DNA from: Paralactobacillus_A sp963926925
GTDB lineage: Bacteria > Bacillota > Bacilli > Lactobacillales > Lactobacillaceae
Assembly: GCA_963926925.1 (NCBI GenBank)
Contig: CAWUZD010000070.1
Span: forward strand, 1 to 44,585
Length of the DNA: 44,585 bases
Direction: 5' to 3'
In this document: in pieces, positions 24,925-34,022 of the stretch
Layout: every line of letters begins with the position of its first letter
How positions within the stretch are numbered: position 1 is the first letter of the stretch
Position numbers and translations under genes: made by a program
Notes under the pieces: generated by a model
Database searches by the model: none
What the model saw: the letters and a program-made list of their open reading frames with translations, nothing else
Told to the model about the DNA's origin: nothing

Positions 24925-26739
24925 ATGTGTGGAATTGTCGGTACAATTGGTAATGCTGATACAACCAATATTTTAATTTCTGGATTGCAAAAATTAGCAT
25001 ATCGTGGTTATGATTCAGCTGGTATTTATGTTAATGACCAAAAAGGCCATGATTATTTAATCAAAAAAGCAGGTAAATTAGCTAACTTAGAAAAGTATAT
25101 TACCCCTGAAGTACAAGGGATGGTTGGCTTAGGACATACGCGTTGGGCAACTCACGGCGCCCCAACTGACGCGAATGCTCATCCATTCAAATCATATGAT
25201 GGCCGTTATTATTTGATTCATAATGGCGTTATTAATAATTATCAACAATTACGTGATAAATATTTAAAGAATATTCCATTAACTAGTCAAACTGATAGTG
25301 AAATTATCGTGCAAATGATTGCTAAATTTGCTAATGATGATCATTTAGATACTAAAGCAGCTTTAACAAAAACTTTAAAATTATTAGATGGTTCATATTC
25401 AATTATTATGGTTGATAGCCATGATCCTGAAAAATTATATGTAGCTAAAAACCAAACACCATTATTAATTGGGATTGCTGATGGCTTTACTTTAGTATCT
25501 TCTGATGTTTTGGCAATGATTAAGTATACTAATAAATTTATCGAAATGCGCGATCAAGAAATTGGTATTTTAACCGCTACTACCCAAACTATCGAAGATT
25601 ACAATGGCAATGTCATTGATGTTAAGCCTAAAGTAATTAAATTGGATGCTAATGCAGCTGATAAAGGTGCATATCCATACTATATGTTAAAGGAAATTGA
25701 TGAAGAACCAATCGTTATTCGGCGGTTACTTGAAACATACTTGGATGCTAATGATGAACTAAAATTTGATCAAGCTTTAATTCAACGTTTCTCACAAATT
25801 GATCATTTGTACATTGTGGCTGCTGGAACAAGTTATCATGCTGGCTTGGTTGGTAAAACATTGTTTGAACAATGGAGTAATATTCCTACAAGTGTGCTTT
25901 TATCATCTGAAGCCGGTTATCATATGCCACTATTAAGTGCTAAACCTGGTTTCTTGTTCTTATCACAAAGTGGTGAAACTGCTGATAGTCGTTTAGTTTT
26001 ATCAGAAATTAATCAACAAAGCATGTTAAGCTTAACAATGACTAATGTTGCTAATTCAACCTTAGCTCGGGAAGCTACCTTTAGTTTAGACTTATTAGCT
26101 GGTCCAGAAATTGCCGTAGCTTCAACTAAAGCTTATACAGCCCAAATTGCTTTGGAAGCTATTTTCGCAAAAGCATTAGGAATTGCTAAAAATGTTAATG
26201 AAGCAATTAAGTTTCCATTAAAACAACAATTAAGTCAAGTTGCAAGCGGCATGCAAACTTTAGTTGATCAAAAGGATAAAATTAAACAATTAGCCCATGA
26301 TTACTTTGCAGATCGTCAAAATGCTTTTTACATTGGTCGTGGTCAAGATTACTACGTAAGTTTAGAAGGCGCTTTGAAGTTAAAGGAAATTTCTTATATT
26401 CATGCTGAAGGTTTTGCTGCTGGTGAATTGAAACATGGCACAATTGCTTTAATTGAAAAAGGAACACCTGTTGTTGGTTTTGTAACAGATGTTGAAACAG
26501 CATTACCAATGCGGAGTAACATTGAAGAAGTAGTTGCACGGGGTGCACATCCATTAACGATTGCACTTAAGTCATTAGCTAATGAAAATGATAACGTAAT
26601 TATTCCTGATGTTGCTACTGTATTGACACCATTATTATCAGTAGTACCAGCACAATTACTAGCATATTATGCAAGTTTGGAACGTGGTTTAAATGTTGAC
26701 CAACCACGTAACTTAGCTAAGAGTGTTACTGTTCAATAA
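24925..26739 (+). CDS. glmS: Glutamine-fructose-6-phosphate aminotransferase (isomerising)
   Basis: A 604-residue enzyme that makes glucosamine-6-phosphate from fructose-6-phosphate and glutamine. Met-Cys2 starts the glutaminase domain (catalytic Cys2, RGYDSAG, HTRWATHG, HNGVINNY). Two SIS isomerase domains follow, with AAGTSYHAG, SQSGETADS, EGALKLKEISYIHAEGF, and the family C-terminus NLAKSVTVQ. GGAGG precedes the ATG. It is transcribed from its own promoter with possible NagR control. No ribozyme-type leader is present. Confidence 0.97.
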   Translation: MCGIVGTIGNADTTNILISGLQKLAYRGYDSAGIYVNDQKGHDYLIKKAGKLANLEKYITPEVQGMVGLGHTRWATHGAPTDANAHPFKSYDGRYYLIHNGVINNYQQLRDKYLKNIPLTSQTDSEIIVQMIAKFANDDHLDTKAALTKTLKLLDGSYSIIMVDSHDPEKLYVAKNQTPLLIGIADGFTLVSSDVLAMIKYTNKFIEMRDQEIGILTATTQTIEDYNGNVIDVKPKVIKLDANAADKGAYPYYMLKEIDEEPIVIRRLLETYLDANDELKFDQALIQRFSQIDHLYIVAAGTSYHAGLVGKTLFEQWSNIPTSVLLSSEAGYHMPLLSAKPGFLFLSQSGETADSRLVLSEINQQSMLSLTMTNVANSTLAREATFSLDLLAGPEIAVASTKAYTAQIALEAIFAKALGIAKNVNEAIKFPLKQQLSQVASGMQTLVDQKDKIKQLAHDYFADRQNAFYIGRGQDYYVSLEGALKLKEISYIHAEGFAAGELKHGTIALIEKGTPVVGFVTDVETALPMRSNIEEVVARGAHPLTIALKSLANENDNVIIPDVATVLTPLLSVVPAQLLAYYASLERGLNVDQPRNLAKSVTVQ

Positions 26740-26759
26740 TATTACAAGCAAATTCTAAT

Positions 26760-26804
26760 AAAACACCTCCTGTTATATAATGAAGATAGCAGGGGGGTGT
26801 TTTT
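26760..26804 (+). terminator. glmS terminator that includes the pepF ribosome binding site
   Basis: AAAACACCTCCTG (26760-26772) pairs with CAGGGGGGTGTTTT (26790-26803), with one bulge or wobble. The hairpin ends in T residues only a few bases before the pepF ATG, and its right arm is the pepF ribosome binding site GGGGGGTG. TATAAT (26776-26781) lies in the loop and would start a transcript around 26788, without the left arm. Confidence 0.7.
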
Positions 26805-28604
26805 ATGTACCAAGATACATGGAATCTAGATAGTATTTACCCAGGAGGACTTAATTCACCACAATTAGCACAACGAACACAATTGTTAGTTGATCAAATT
26901 GCCCAGGCACAAACAATGATTAAGCAATGGCAATTTGCCGATGATCAACCACAATTTAAGCAATTGCAAAAAATTACAACTTTATTGCAAACAATTGCAG
27001 CTGGTTTGAAACAAACTGAAACATTCGTTGATATGATTAGTTCAGTTGAGGCTGACAATACGCAAGTTAGTGCCAAGATGAATCATTTATATCAGATTGA
27101 TAATGACAATGCAGCTGTAAAAACACAATTTCAAAAGTTGCTAGTATCATTATCAGATGATAATTTCAATCAAATCATTAATAATGAGGCCTTTGCGAAG
27201 ATTAAATTTAATCTTCAAGAAATGCGTCATCAAGGTCAAACTTTATTAGATGATGCTACTGAAAAGTTAATTAATGATTTTAGTTTGGATGGGTTCCAAG
27301 GTTGGCATGATCATTATGATTCTTTAGTTGCTAAGACTAATTTTCCATTAAATGAAAATGGCAAAGTGATTCACTATTCGGCCGGTCAAGCGCAAAATAA
27401 ATTTGAATCAGCACCAACCGCTCAAGTTCGTGATGCTATGTTTACATCATGGGAACAAGGTTGGCAAAAGTTTGATACGTTATTTGCTGATACACTTAAT
27501 CACTTAGATGGATTCCGGTTAACTAATTATCATGCGCATGGTGTTAAAGATTTCTTAGATAAACCTTTAGAAGAAAATCGTATGAAAAAGCAAACCTTAG
27601 AAGTAATGTGGCAAGTAGTTGATGAAAATAAACAACCTTTCCTTGATTATTTGGCACGTAAAGCACAATTATTAGGCTTGCAACAAATGGGTTGGCAAGA
27701 TCAATGGGCACCAGTTAACGTGGGTGATTTTGAGGCTAAACATTATTCATTTGATGAAGCGGCAGCATTTATTATTGATAATTTTGCTAAGATTTCACCA
27801 AAAATGGCTGAGGTTGCTCAATATGCATTTGCACACCGGTGGATTGAAGCTGAAGACCGACCTAATAAACGTCCTGGTGGTTATATGACTGAAATTCCTG
27901 AATTAGGTGAATTTCGGATTTTCATGACTTTTGATGGCACACCAAGTGAAGTTTCGACAATTGCGCATGAATTAGGACATGGTTTCCACTGCATGGTAAT
28001 GCGTGATTTACCACAATGGCGGCAAGAATATGCTATGAATGTTGCTGAAACAGCATCAACATTTGCCGAAATGGTTGTAGCTGATGCAACCGTTAAGGAT
28101 GCGAAGACAACCGCTGCTAAGTTGAATTTAATTGACCAAAAGATGAGTAATCCATTAGCAATGTTCTTAGATATTCACGCTCGTTACATATTTGAAAAGC
28201 ACTTCTATGAACAACGGCAAAAGGGTATTGTCCCAGTTGATCAAATTTGTGAAATGATGCTAGCTGCTCAAAAGGAAGCATATAATGAATCATTAAGAAG
28301 TTATGATCCATATTACTGGGCTGATAAACAACACTTCTTCTTCAGTGATGTGCCATTTTATAACTTCCCATACACTTTTGGATACTTATTCTCAGCTGGT
28401 ATTTATGCACGTGCACAACATGATCCTGATTTTGAACAACATTATATTGCCTTATTACGTGATACGGCTAACATGTCAACTGAAGAATTAGCTCAAAAGC
28501 ACTTAGGCGTTGATTTAACTAAACCTGATTTTTGGCGTGAAGGCATGCAAATTGCCATTAATGATGTTAATGAATTTATGCGGCTTAGTAATGAATTTAT
28601 TTAA
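26805..28604 (+). CDS. pepF: Oligoendopeptidase F, M3 family metallopeptidase
   Basis: A 599-residue cytosolic zinc metallopeptidase (M3B) that cuts oligopeptides, mainly for peptide nutrition and turnover. The zinc motif H388-E-L-G-H392 is intact in TIAHELGHGFH, with the downstream third ligand in NVAETASTFAEM. The helical N-terminal domain is normal, and the length fits PepF. The ATG at 26805 lies 5 bases past the GGTG of a very strong ribosome binding site, which is inside the glmS terminator hairpin. No terminator is visible between pepF and yebC. Confidence 0.95.
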   Translation: MYQDTWNLDSIYPGGLNSPQLAQRTQLLVDQIAQAQTMIKQWQFADDQPQFKQLQKITTLLQTIAAGLKQTETFVDMISSVEADNTQVSAKMNHLYQIDNDNAAVKTQFQKLLVSLSDDNFNQIINNEAFAKIKFNLQEMRHQGQTLLDDATEKLINDFSLDGFQGWHDHYDSLVAKTNFPLNENGKVIHYSAGQAQNKFESAPTAQVRDAMFTSWEQGWQKFDTLFADTLNHLDGFRLTNYHAHGVKDFLDKPLEENRMKKQTLEVMWQVVDENKQPFLDYLARKAQLLGLQQMGWQDQWAPVNVGDFEAKHYSFDEAAAFIIDNFAKISPKMAEVAQYAFAHRWIEAEDRPNKRPGGYMTEIPELGEFRIFMTFDGTPSEVSTIAHELGHGFHCMVMRDLPQWRQEYAMNVAETASTFAEMVVADATVKDAKTTAAKLNLIDQKMSNPLAMFLDIHARYIFEKHFYEQRQKGIVPVDQICEMMLAAQKEAYNESLRSYDPYYWADKQHFFFSDVPFYNFPYTFGYLFSAGIYARAQHDPDFEQHYIALLRDTANMSTEELAQKHLGVDLTKPDFWREGMQIAINDVNEFMRLSNEFI

Positions 28605-28616
28605 TTTTTAGTTAAA

Positions 28617-28646
28617 TTGAATTTGATTTTTAAGTTATGCTATACT
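28617..28646 (+). promoter_or_regulatory. yebC promoter
   Basis: -35 TTGAAT (28617-28622), an 18-base spacer and the extended -10 TGCTATACT (28638-28646). The leader then contains the inverted repeat ATGGATA-CT-TATCCAT (28668-28683) before the GAGGGAG ribosome binding site. Confidence 0.65.
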
Positions 28647-28705
28647 AATAATTGCTTAATAAAATCAATGGATACTTATCCATCAGTAAGGAAAGAGGGA
28701 GCAAG

Positions 28706-29440
28706 ATGTCAGGACATTCAAAATGGCATAACATTCAAGGACGTAAGAACGCCCAAGATGCCAAACGTGGCAAAATTTTCCAAAAATTATCTCGTGAGCT
28801 TTATATGGCTGCTAAAAGTGGTGGTCCTGACCCAGATAACAACCCTGGCTTACGTTTGGTTGTTGATAAAGCACGGGCAGCAAATATGCCTAAAGATAAT
28901 ATCAAACGTGCCATCAACAAATCACAAGGTAACGATGATACCCATTATGATGAAGTAACTTATGAAGGTTATGGACCAGGCGGTATTGCTGTTTTAATTC
29001 ATGCTTTAACTGATAATAAGAACCGTACTAATTCAACAGTGCGGGTTGATGTTACTCGTAATGGTGGCTCAATGGGTTCTGCTGGATCAGTTGGTTACTT
29101 ATTCGATCGTAAGGGTCACATTGTTATTGAACGTGAAGGCTTAGATGCTGATGAAGATCAAATGCTAGAAGATGTAATGGATGCTGGCGGTGAAGATCTT
29201 CAAACTAGCGATGAAGCATTTGACATTTATACTGATCCTAAGGAATTAGCAATGGTGCGGGATGCTTTACAAGACAAAGGCTACACTTTGGCATCAGCTG
29301 AATTAACAATGATTCCACAAAACTTAACACCAATTCCAGAAGATAAGGCTGAACAATTTGCTAACATGTTGGATGCATTGGATGACAATGAAGATGTTTC
29401 TGATGTTTACTATGCTGGTAAATTCCCAGACGAAGACTAA
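28706..29440 (+). CDS. yebC: YebC/PmpR family DNA-binding regulatory protein
   Basis: A 244-residue YebC/TACO1 family protein starting MSGHSKWHNIQGRKNAQDAKRG, the invariant family opening. The three-domain protein is a transcription regulator in some bacteria and, in recent work, a translation factor for proline-rich stalling. The correct start is the ATG at 28706, after GAGGGAG; the frame is open further upstream but has no ribosome binding site there. In many lactobacilli the gene lies just upstream of comGA; here galactose and transporter genes separate them by about 6 kb. Confidence 0.95.
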   Translation: MSGHSKWHNIQGRKNAQDAKRGKIFQKLSRELYMAAKSGGPDPDNNPGLRLVVDKARAANMPKDNIKRAINKSQGNDDTHYDEVTYEGYGPGGIAVLIHALTDNKNRTNSTVRVDVTRNGGSMGSAGSVGYLFDRKGHIVIEREGLDADEDQMLEDVMDAGGEDLQTSDEAFDIYTDPKELAMVRDALQDKGYTLASAELTMIPQNLTPIPEDKAEQFANMLDALDDNEDVSDVYYAGKFPDED

Positions 29441-29454
29441 TTAGGAATTAAATT

Positions 29455-29483
29455 AAAAAAGACGGTTTAAACCGTCTTTTTTT
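29455..29483. terminator. Bidirectional terminator yebC / sugar transporter
   Basis: AAAAAAGACGGTTTAAACCG continues to a perfect palindrome ending in a T-run. The core stem is GACGGT/ACCGTC with loop TTAA (29461-29476). It separates two convergent genes. Confidence 0.94.
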
Positions 29484-29486
29484 ATA

Positions 29487-30953
29487 CTATTTTTGGGTAT
29501 CAAGTTTGATTTGTGTTTTTAATTCATCCAAGCTCATTTTGCTCATATCAATTTCTTGAGTTTGATTAGTGATTTTATCAGCATTCTTTGGCCAAAATTC
29601 CGCTTCAATTTCTTCTAAAGTTTTATCCTTAGTTTCTGGAACCCACAAACAAACACCAATGCAAATTAAAATATTCATAAACATGAAGAACATAAACGTA
29701 TTAGCGCCACCCCAATTATTTAACATGACTGGTGTAAATTGCCCAATCGCCCAGTTACAACCCCACATTAGTACTGTACAGATTCCTGAGGCCCGTGAAC
29801 GTAAATAAGTTGGAAATAGTTCTGGAATCATAATCCATGGAATTGGACCAGCAGAAATAGCGAATGAAATAACAAAGGCAAAAATACCAATTAGCATGAG
29901 TAATGTTGAATTAATATGGAATGCCAACATAATAGTTGCTGAACAAATGGTTAAAAGCGCTTCACCAATAATTAATAACTTTCGCCGCCCAGCACGATCA
30001 ATCATTAAAGTAGCAAAGATAGTTGCGATAACATTGACAATGCCAACACCAGCTGTTGCCATAAATTCAGCATTGCCACCAAACCCAGCATTTTTAAAGA
30101 TTGTTGGACCATAATACATAAGCACATTCATACCAGCTGCTTGATTTAAGAAGGCTAAGAATAATCCAATTAATAATGCCCGTCGTAAGCCAGGTTGGAA
30201 TAATTTAGCTAATGATGCGTGTTGTTCACGACGAATAGAACTAGCAATATCAGCCATTTGCCGTTGTGCCTCTTGACGGCCATTAATTTTGGCTAAGATA
30301 TTGAAACCTTCATCAATATGGGCATGCTGAATTAACCAACGCGGACTTTCAGGTGCAATCATAAGCGCAATAAAGAATAAAATTGCTGGTAATGAACCAA
30401 TCCCTAACATCCACCGCCAACCATGAAACATACTCCATTGATAAGTCCCTAAGTTAACAATAATTAAGTTTACGAAGTAAGTTAGAGCAATACCAATAGT
30501 TGTTAGTAATTGATAGAGTGATGATAACGTACCACGAATTTTGGCTGGTGCAATTTCAGAAATATATGTAGTTGCTAATGATGAGGCTAATCCAATTCCG
30601 GTTCCACCAATGATTCTGGCAATAATAAGTTGTCCTGCTGTTTGGGTGAAAGCTGATAAAAGTGAAGCAATTGCAAAAATTAGCGCACCATAACGTAATA
30701 CATGCCGCCGTCCCCAGTGATCGCTTAAAGTTCCTGAAAAAGCAACGCCAATCATACCACCAATCATAATTGATGATGTAATTAATCCTTGTGTCATGGG
30801 TGACAATTGGTATAGTGATTTTAAGAAACCAATTGCGCCTGAAATACAGGCGGTATCATAACCATATAATAGGCCGGCCATCCCGGCAGCTAGTGATATT
30901 AAAATTAAAAATTTGCTATTTTTAGTTGATTTATCAACATTTTTGCTAATCAT
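29487..30953 (-). CDS. MFS sugar:proton symporter, probable galactose importer
   Basis: A 488-residue sugar porter family (MFS) transporter with 12 predicted helices. Signatures are GYDTACISGAIGF near the N-terminus, GRRHVLR after TM2, PESPRWL in the central loop, RAGRRKLL, and PETKDKTLEEIE after TM12, all typical of XylE/GalP/AraE-like symporters. The substrate is not fixed by sequence. The divergent galK-galT genes point to galactose; xylose or arabinose symport is the alternative. AAGGAG lies 9 bases before the ATG on the minus strand. Confidence 0.88.
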   Translation of the reverse strand: MISKNVDKSTKNSKFLILISLAAGMAGLLYGYDTACISGAIGFLKSLYQLSPMTQGLITSSIMIGGMIGVAFSGTLSDHWGRRHVLRYGALIFAIASLLSAFTQTAGQLIIARIIGGTGIGLASSLATTYISEIAPAKIRGTLSSLYQLLTTIGIALTYFVNLIIVNLGTYQWSMFHGWRWMLGIGSLPAILFFIALMIAPESPRWLIQHAHIDEGFNILAKINGRQEAQRQMADIASSIRREQHASLAKLFQPGLRRALLIGLFLAFLNQAAGMNVLMYYGPTIFKNAGFGGNAEFMATAGVGIVNVIATIFATLMIDRAGRRKLLIIGEALLTICSATIMLAFHINSTLLMLIGIFAFVISFAISAGPIPWIMIPELFPTYLRSRASGICTVLMWGCNWAIGQFTPVMLNNWGGANTFMFFMFMNILICIGVCLWVPETKDKTLEEIEAEFWPKNADKITNQTQEIDMSKMSLDELKTQIKLDTQK

Positions 30954-30962
30954 TATTAATAA

Positions 30963-31108
30963 CTCCTTGTGGTATATTCAATTTTAGAAAGCGCATTCAC
31001 TAAATTGATGACATTATCTTAACGTATAAAAATTGTTTTGTAAAGTTAAAAATTAAAATTGGTATACATAAATTTTTTATTGACAAAAGCGCTTTCATAA
31101 GATAATTT
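30963..31108. promoter_or_regulatory. Divergent gal control region with two cre/GalR-like operators
   Basis: Plus strand: TTGACA (31080-31085), a 17-base spacer and TAATTT (31103-31108), aimed at galK. The palindrome AAAGCGCTTT (31086-31095) sits in that spacer. Minus strand: TTTACA (31039-31044) and TAAGAT (31016-31021), aimed at the symporter gene. GAAAGCGCATTCA (about 30986-30998) lies just downstream of it. Both CG-centred sites fit LacI-family operators (CcpA cre or GalR). A third motif, ATTGGTATACATAAAT (31058-31073), resembles a NagR-type site. Confidence 0.65.
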
Positions 31109-31150
31109 AAATTTATCAAAATAAACTTAGGAATAAGGGAGTTAATTTTA

Positions 31151-32317
31151 ATGAATATTGATAATTTACAAAAACAATTTGTAAAAACATTTGGTAGTCA
31201 ACCACAGAAAACTTTTTTTGCACCGGGTAGAATTAATTTAATTGGTGAACATCTTGATTACAATGGAGGATATGTTTTACCTTGTGCAATTAGCTTAGGA
31301 ACTTATGGTGTAGTTGCCCAACGAAACGATCAGCAAATTAATTTTTATTCACTGAATTTTCCGAATAGCGGCATAATTCATGCTTCACTAACTAATTTAA
31401 AATATCAAGTTAAGCATGATTGGGCTAATTATTTATTAGGAATGATATGGATTTTAGTTAAGCAAGGTTATCAAATTAATCATGGCTTTGATTTATTAAT
31501 TGCTGGTGATTTGCCTAATGGTGCTGGGCTTTCTTCATCGGCTGCTGTGGAATTATTAATGGGGAAAATTTTACAAAATTTATTTAATTTGCCAATTAAT
31601 AATCTTGAATTAGCGATGAATGGTCAAAAAGTTGAAAATGATTATATTGGTGTTAATTCAGGAATTATGGATCAATTTGCGATAGCAATGGGCAAACAAG
31701 ACCAAGCAATATTATTAAATACTGATACTTTACAATATCAATATGTACCTTTGCAGTTGGCTGAATATGCTATTGTGATTATGAACACTAATAAACGTCG
31801 TGAATTACAAACTTCTAAATATAATGAACGCCGGCATGAATGTGAACATGCGTTGCATTTATTACAACAAGATGTTGCCATTCATAATTTATGTGATTTA
31901 AATAAAGCACAATTTGATGAATATACATATTTGTTAAATAACGATACATTAATACGACGGACACGTCATGTTGTATTTGAAAATCAACGTGTTTTGCAAG
32001 TTCAGCACGCGCTAATGAAACATGATTTAACAACAATGGGACATTTACTTAATGCTTCACATATTTCATTACATTATGACTATGCTGTTACAGGTAAAGA
32101 ATTAGATACGTTGGTTGCTGCTGCATGGCAGCGAAAAAATGTTTTAGGAGCACGGATGTGTGGAGCAGGTTTTGGTGGTTGTGCAATTGCGATTGTTAAG
32201 CAAGATAGTATTGATAATTTTTGTCAACAAGTTGGACAACAATATCACGAAGTTATTGGTTATGACGCTACTTTTTATGTTGCTCATATTGCCAATGGTC
32301 CTCAAGAAATTAAGTAA
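31151..32317 (+). CDS. galK: Galactokinase
   Basis: A 388-residue GHMP kinase that phosphorylates galactose at C1 with ATP in the Leloir pathway. The galactokinase signature PGRINLIGEHLDYNGGYVLP, the ATP loop GAGLSSSAAVE, the catalytic Asp region NSGIMDQFA and the C-terminal GAGFGGCAIA are all present. AAGGGAG precedes the ATG. galT follows after 14 bases. galE and galM are not in the window. Confidence 0.97.
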   Translation: MNIDNLQKQFVKTFGSQPQKTFFAPGRINLIGEHLDYNGGYVLPCAISLGTYGVVAQRNDQQINFYSLNFPNSGIIHASLTNLKYQVKHDWANYLLGMIWILVKQGYQINHGFDLLIAGDLPNGAGLSSSAAVELLMGKILQNLFNLPINNLELAMNGQKVENDYIGVNSGIMDQFAIAMGKQDQAILLNTDTLQYQYVPLQLAEYAIVIMNTNKRRELQTSKYNERRHECEHALHLLQQDVAIHNLCDLNKAQFDEYTYLLNNDTLIRRTRHVVFENQRVLQVQHALMKHDLTTMGHLLNASHISLHYDYAVTGKELDTLVAAAWQRKNVLGARMCGAGFGGCAIAIVKQDSIDNFCQQVGQQYHEVIGYDATFYVAHIANGPQEIK

Positions 32318-32331
32318 AGAAGTATATAATA

Positions 32332-33813
32332 ATGACAAATAATTTGATTGATGAATTTACGCAAAGAGTTATTGCGCTTAATCCTGAATATACGGATCTT
32401 GATTATTATTATATTTTTAATCAAGTTGTGGCCTTAATTGGGACGAATACTGTTAATGACGAGGTAACTACTGATTTATTAACGTTGGTTGATAAATTAA
32501 TAGCTGCGGCAATTGCACATCACCAAATAGCCGATAAGCAACAAGCGCGGTTGATTTTGAATGCACAATTATTTGATTTAATTACACCAACTCCACATCA
32601 AGTTAATGAAATCTTTTGGCAAAAATATCAACAAAGTCCACAACAAGCAACTAATTATTTTTATCAACTATGTTGTCAAAATAATTATATTCAAACACGA
32701 GCACTTAGTAAGAATGAAGTCTTTACGGTTCATACAACAATTGGCGATTTGGAAATAACGATTAACTTAGCTAAACCTGAAAAAGATCCACACATGATTG
32801 CACAAGTTGCTCATCAAGTAACTACTGATTATCCATTGTGTAAGTTATGTATGGCTAATGAAGGTTACTATGGTAATAATGATTATCCAGCACGCCGTAA
32901 TTTACGTATTATTCGGATGAATATTAATGGTCAATTATGGGGTTTTCAGTATTCACCATATGGTTATTTTCGTGAACATGCGATTTTTTTAACTAATCAA
33001 CATATCCCTATGCAAATTAATAAGCAAACCTATGCTAATTTATTAGCTATTGTCCAACAATTCCCTCATTATTTTGTAGGTAGTAATGCTGATTTACCGA
33101 TTGTTGGAGGTTCAGTCTTAGCACATCAACATTACCAAGGTGGGCGTCATATTTTTCCAATGATGAAAGCACCACTTTGGCAAACAATCTCATTGCCATT
33201 TAAAGATGTCAAAATGGGATTAGTTAAATGGCCATTAGCAACCATTCGTCTGCAGAGTAATAATATTGCACAGCTAGTAACCATTGCCGCTAGTATTCAA
33301 CAAGTTTGGCAAAATTATAATGATGCTAATGTGCATGTTTATGCAAAATTAGATAAGCAACAACATCATACAATAACCCCAATTGCATATTATCGAAATC
33401 ATCAGTACGTTCTTGATTTAGTTTTAAGAGATAATCATGTTTCAGCACGTTATCCTGATGGTGAATTTCATGTGCATCCTCAATATTATCATTTGAAGAA
33501 AGAAAATATTGGTTTAATTGAAGTGATGGGCAGAGCTATTTTACCAGGAAGATTACAAAGTGAATTGCAGACGGTTATGCAATTTTTGCATGGTGATCAA
33601 GTTACAGTAGCACCACAACACCAACATTGGGTACAACAATTACAACGACAATATGGATTAGTTTCGTTATCACAAGCACGTGATATTGTTCATCAAGAAT
33701 TAGGGAATACTTTTGCTAAAATATTGGCTAATACTGGTGTGTTTAAACAAAATAAAACTGGGCGGCAGGCGTTTTTACGGTTTATTAATTATTGGAAATA
33801 TACATTAAATTGA
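32332..33813 (+). CDS. galT: UDP-glucose-hexose-1-phosphate uridylyltransferase, class II
   Basis: A 493-residue enzyme of the long Bacillota-type GalT class, which exchanges UMP between UDP-glucose and galactose-1-phosphate. Visible landmarks are CKLCMANEGY, PYGYFREHAI, GGSVLAHQHYQGG with the histidine motif of the nucleotidyl transfer site, and EVMGRAILPGRL. It is the last gene of galKT. Its stop codon lies inside the -35 box of the next promoter, and no terminator follows directly. Confidence 0.96.
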   Translation: MTNNLIDEFTQRVIALNPEYTDLDYYYIFNQVVALIGTNTVNDEVTTDLLTLVDKLIAAAIAHHQIADKQQARLILNAQLFDLITPTPHQVNEIFWQKYQQSPQQATNYFYQLCCQNNYIQTRALSKNEVFTVHTTIGDLEITINLAKPEKDPHMIAQVAHQVTTDYPLCKLCMANEGYYGNNDYPARRNLRIIRMNINGQLWGFQYSPYGYFREHAIFLTNQHIPMQINKQTYANLLAIVQQFPHYFVGSNADLPIVGGSVLAHQHYQGGRHIFPMMKAPLWQTISLPFKDVKMGLVKWPLATIRLQSNNIAQLVTIAASIQQVWQNYNDANVHVYAKLDKQQHHTITPIAYYRNHQYVLDLVLRDNHVSARYPDGEFHVHPQYYHLKKENIGLIEVMGRAILPGRLQSELQTVMQFLHGDQVTVAPQHQHWVQQLQRQYGLVSLSQARDIVHQELGNTFAKILANTGVFKQNKTGRQAFLRFINYWKYTLN

Positions 33814-34022
33814 CAAATTATGCATGTTGACCTATATTTATACTAAATAGTAAGAATATTTATTTAGATAGTACCCATAGCTAAAATGACTACGTAGCAC
33901 TATTTACGATAAGTAAATGATTGAAGGTGGAGAGTCAGAAATATTAACATTGTGAATTTTGATATGTTAATATTTCTGACTCTTTTTTACTTTTCAGTAA
34001 GGTATTTTTGGAGGTGTGCATC
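33810..34022 (+). promoter_or_regulatory. Promoter and structured leader with 20-bp terminator hairpin ahead of the yjeM-like gene
   Basis: TTGACA (33810-33815) overlaps the galT stop and pairs with TATATT (33833-33838) at a 17-base spacer, giving a leader of about 180 bases. The leader holds the palindrome CTACGTAG (33890-33897), a small hairpin ATTTAC-GATAA-GTAAAT (33902-33918), and a perfect 20-bp stem (33931-33950 with 33964-33983) around 13 bases followed by TTTTTT. The coding region starts 32 bases after this terminator. AATATTT (33855-33861) could pair with part of the left arm. This is the layout of a transcription-attenuation element; I do not recognise a known riboswitch class. Confidence 0.6.

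Noticed and set aside
33845..33990. T-box leader ahead of the yjeM-like gene
   Set aside because: Only GGTGG is shared with the T-box core; the following ACCGCG is missing, no Stem I with a specifier loop is seen, and the leader is shorter than usual.
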